DNA of 41,551 nt. Origin: Anaerolineae bacterium. Lineage in GTDB: Bacteria > Chloroflexota > Anaerolineae > 4572-78 > J111. Positions 41,250 to 41,551 of this stretch are shown piece after piece. The DNA lies in assembly GCA_016926805.1 (NCBI GenBank), contig JAFGNV010000089.1, positions 1 to 41,551 on the forward strand. The letters run 5' to 3'. Positions within the stretch are counted from its first letter, which is position 1; every line of letters begins with the position of its first letter. The notes beneath the pieces were generated by a model, which saw only the letters and a program-made list of their open reading frames with translations, was not told where the DNA came from and made no database searches. Position numbers and translations under genes: made by a program.

Positions 41250-41551
41250 ATGTGGCAGCGGATAAAATCTTCAGGATTAATCGGTTTTATGGCAGTTTTT
41301 TTTGCCGCACTGGTAGTATGCGCCTGTACTCAGGCCAGGGACGAAACATCATCAACCGGCGCGCCTACCCAAACTGTCACGGCAACCACCGAGGTAGAAA
41401 TAATGAACAAACCGTTAATAACCCACCTCTATACCGCCGATCCTTCCGCGCACGTTTTTGCGGACAGGCTGTATATCTACCCCTCTCACGATTTGGACCA
41501 CAACAACCCGGAAACCCAAATGGGGGACCAATATGACATGGAAGATTACCA
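41250..41551 (+). CDS. GH43-family glycoside hydrolase, lipoprotein (partial, cut by window end)
   Basis: The first 100 codons of a gene that runs off the window. Signal sequence with lipobox VCAC (Cys27), a Thr-rich linker, then LITHLYTADPSAHVF, YIYPSHDLD and GDQYDMEDY, the usual start of GH43 xylosidases/arabinofuranosidases; the Asp in TADPSAHVF is the expected catalytic base. GGAGGGG lies 9 bases before the ATG, and the gene begins 5 bases after the GNAT stop. Confidence 0.85.
   Translation, partial: MWQRIKSSGLIGFMAVFFAALVVCACTQARDETSSTGAPTQTVTATTEVEIMNKPLITHLYTADPSAHVFADRLYIYPSHDLDHNNPETQMGDQYDMEDY

Noticed and set aside
1..41551. tRNA, rRNA, CRISPR array or prophage
   Set aside because: No cloverleaf-like TTCGANNC arms with partners, no regularly spaced repeats, no phage structural genes seen by eye.

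Overview
The window looks like a chromosomal contig from an uncultured member of the Chloroflexota, probably Anaerolineae-like. This is inference from gene content and protein style: secreted proteins with Thr/Pro stalks and Ig- or PKD-like domains, C-terminal PLILK tails, many lipoproteins, SOS boxes of the Gram-positive GAAC-N4-GTTC type, and many short palindromic repeats. No rRNA, tRNA, CRISPR array, prophage or complete transposon was seen.

Layout. 1-1.4 kb: a decayed REP-associated (IS200-like) transposase with REP-like hairpins, then an HprK-like P-loop kinase whose natural start is cut off by an in-frame stop. 1.4-4.1 kb (minus): a three-gene ABC-2 exporter operon. 4.2-6.0 kb: a GAF sensor protein and small unknown proteins. 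6.0-10.2 kb: two tandem lexA paralogues, each with SOS boxes built into its promoter, then a soluble FtsK-type DNA motor, a small membrane protein and a conserved-looking 82-aa protein. 10.5-15 kb: a BNR/Asp-box propeller lipoprotein, a TIM-barrel glycosidase lipoprotein and an unknown P-loop protein. 15.1-23.5 kb (minus): a Ser/Thr kinase, a Nudix hydrolase, a secreted VIT/vWA protein, SurE and a large GH106-like glycosidase.

23.8-32.9 kb is the most interesting region. A promoter and a cobalamin riboswitch with an intrinsic terminator precede a run of plus-strand genes: a secreted alpha-toroid protein of the terpene-cyclase/transcobalamin type, two secreted or anchored proteins with a shared DUF4430-like (transcobalamin beta-like) domain, and a 119-aa unknown. 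Converging on them is a complete ECF transporter operon (T, fused A-A, S). I read the region as a vitamin B12 capture-and-import system in which the two halves of an intrinsic-factor-like binder are separate polypeptides that hand B12 to an ECF importer. The riboswitch carries a palindromic repeat inserted in a peripheral arm.

33.2-36.1 kb: the housekeeping dnaX-ybaB-recR operon. 36.1-39.8 kb (minus): a DUF1028 protein, a DUF2752 membrane protein with a small membrane partner, and a family-5 solute-binding lipoprotein. 39.9-41.55 kb (plus): a flavodoxin, a GNAT acetyltransferase and the start of a GH43 lipoprotein cut by the window end. Several palindromic repeat families recur between genes, including two identical 29-bp palindromes 11 kb apart.
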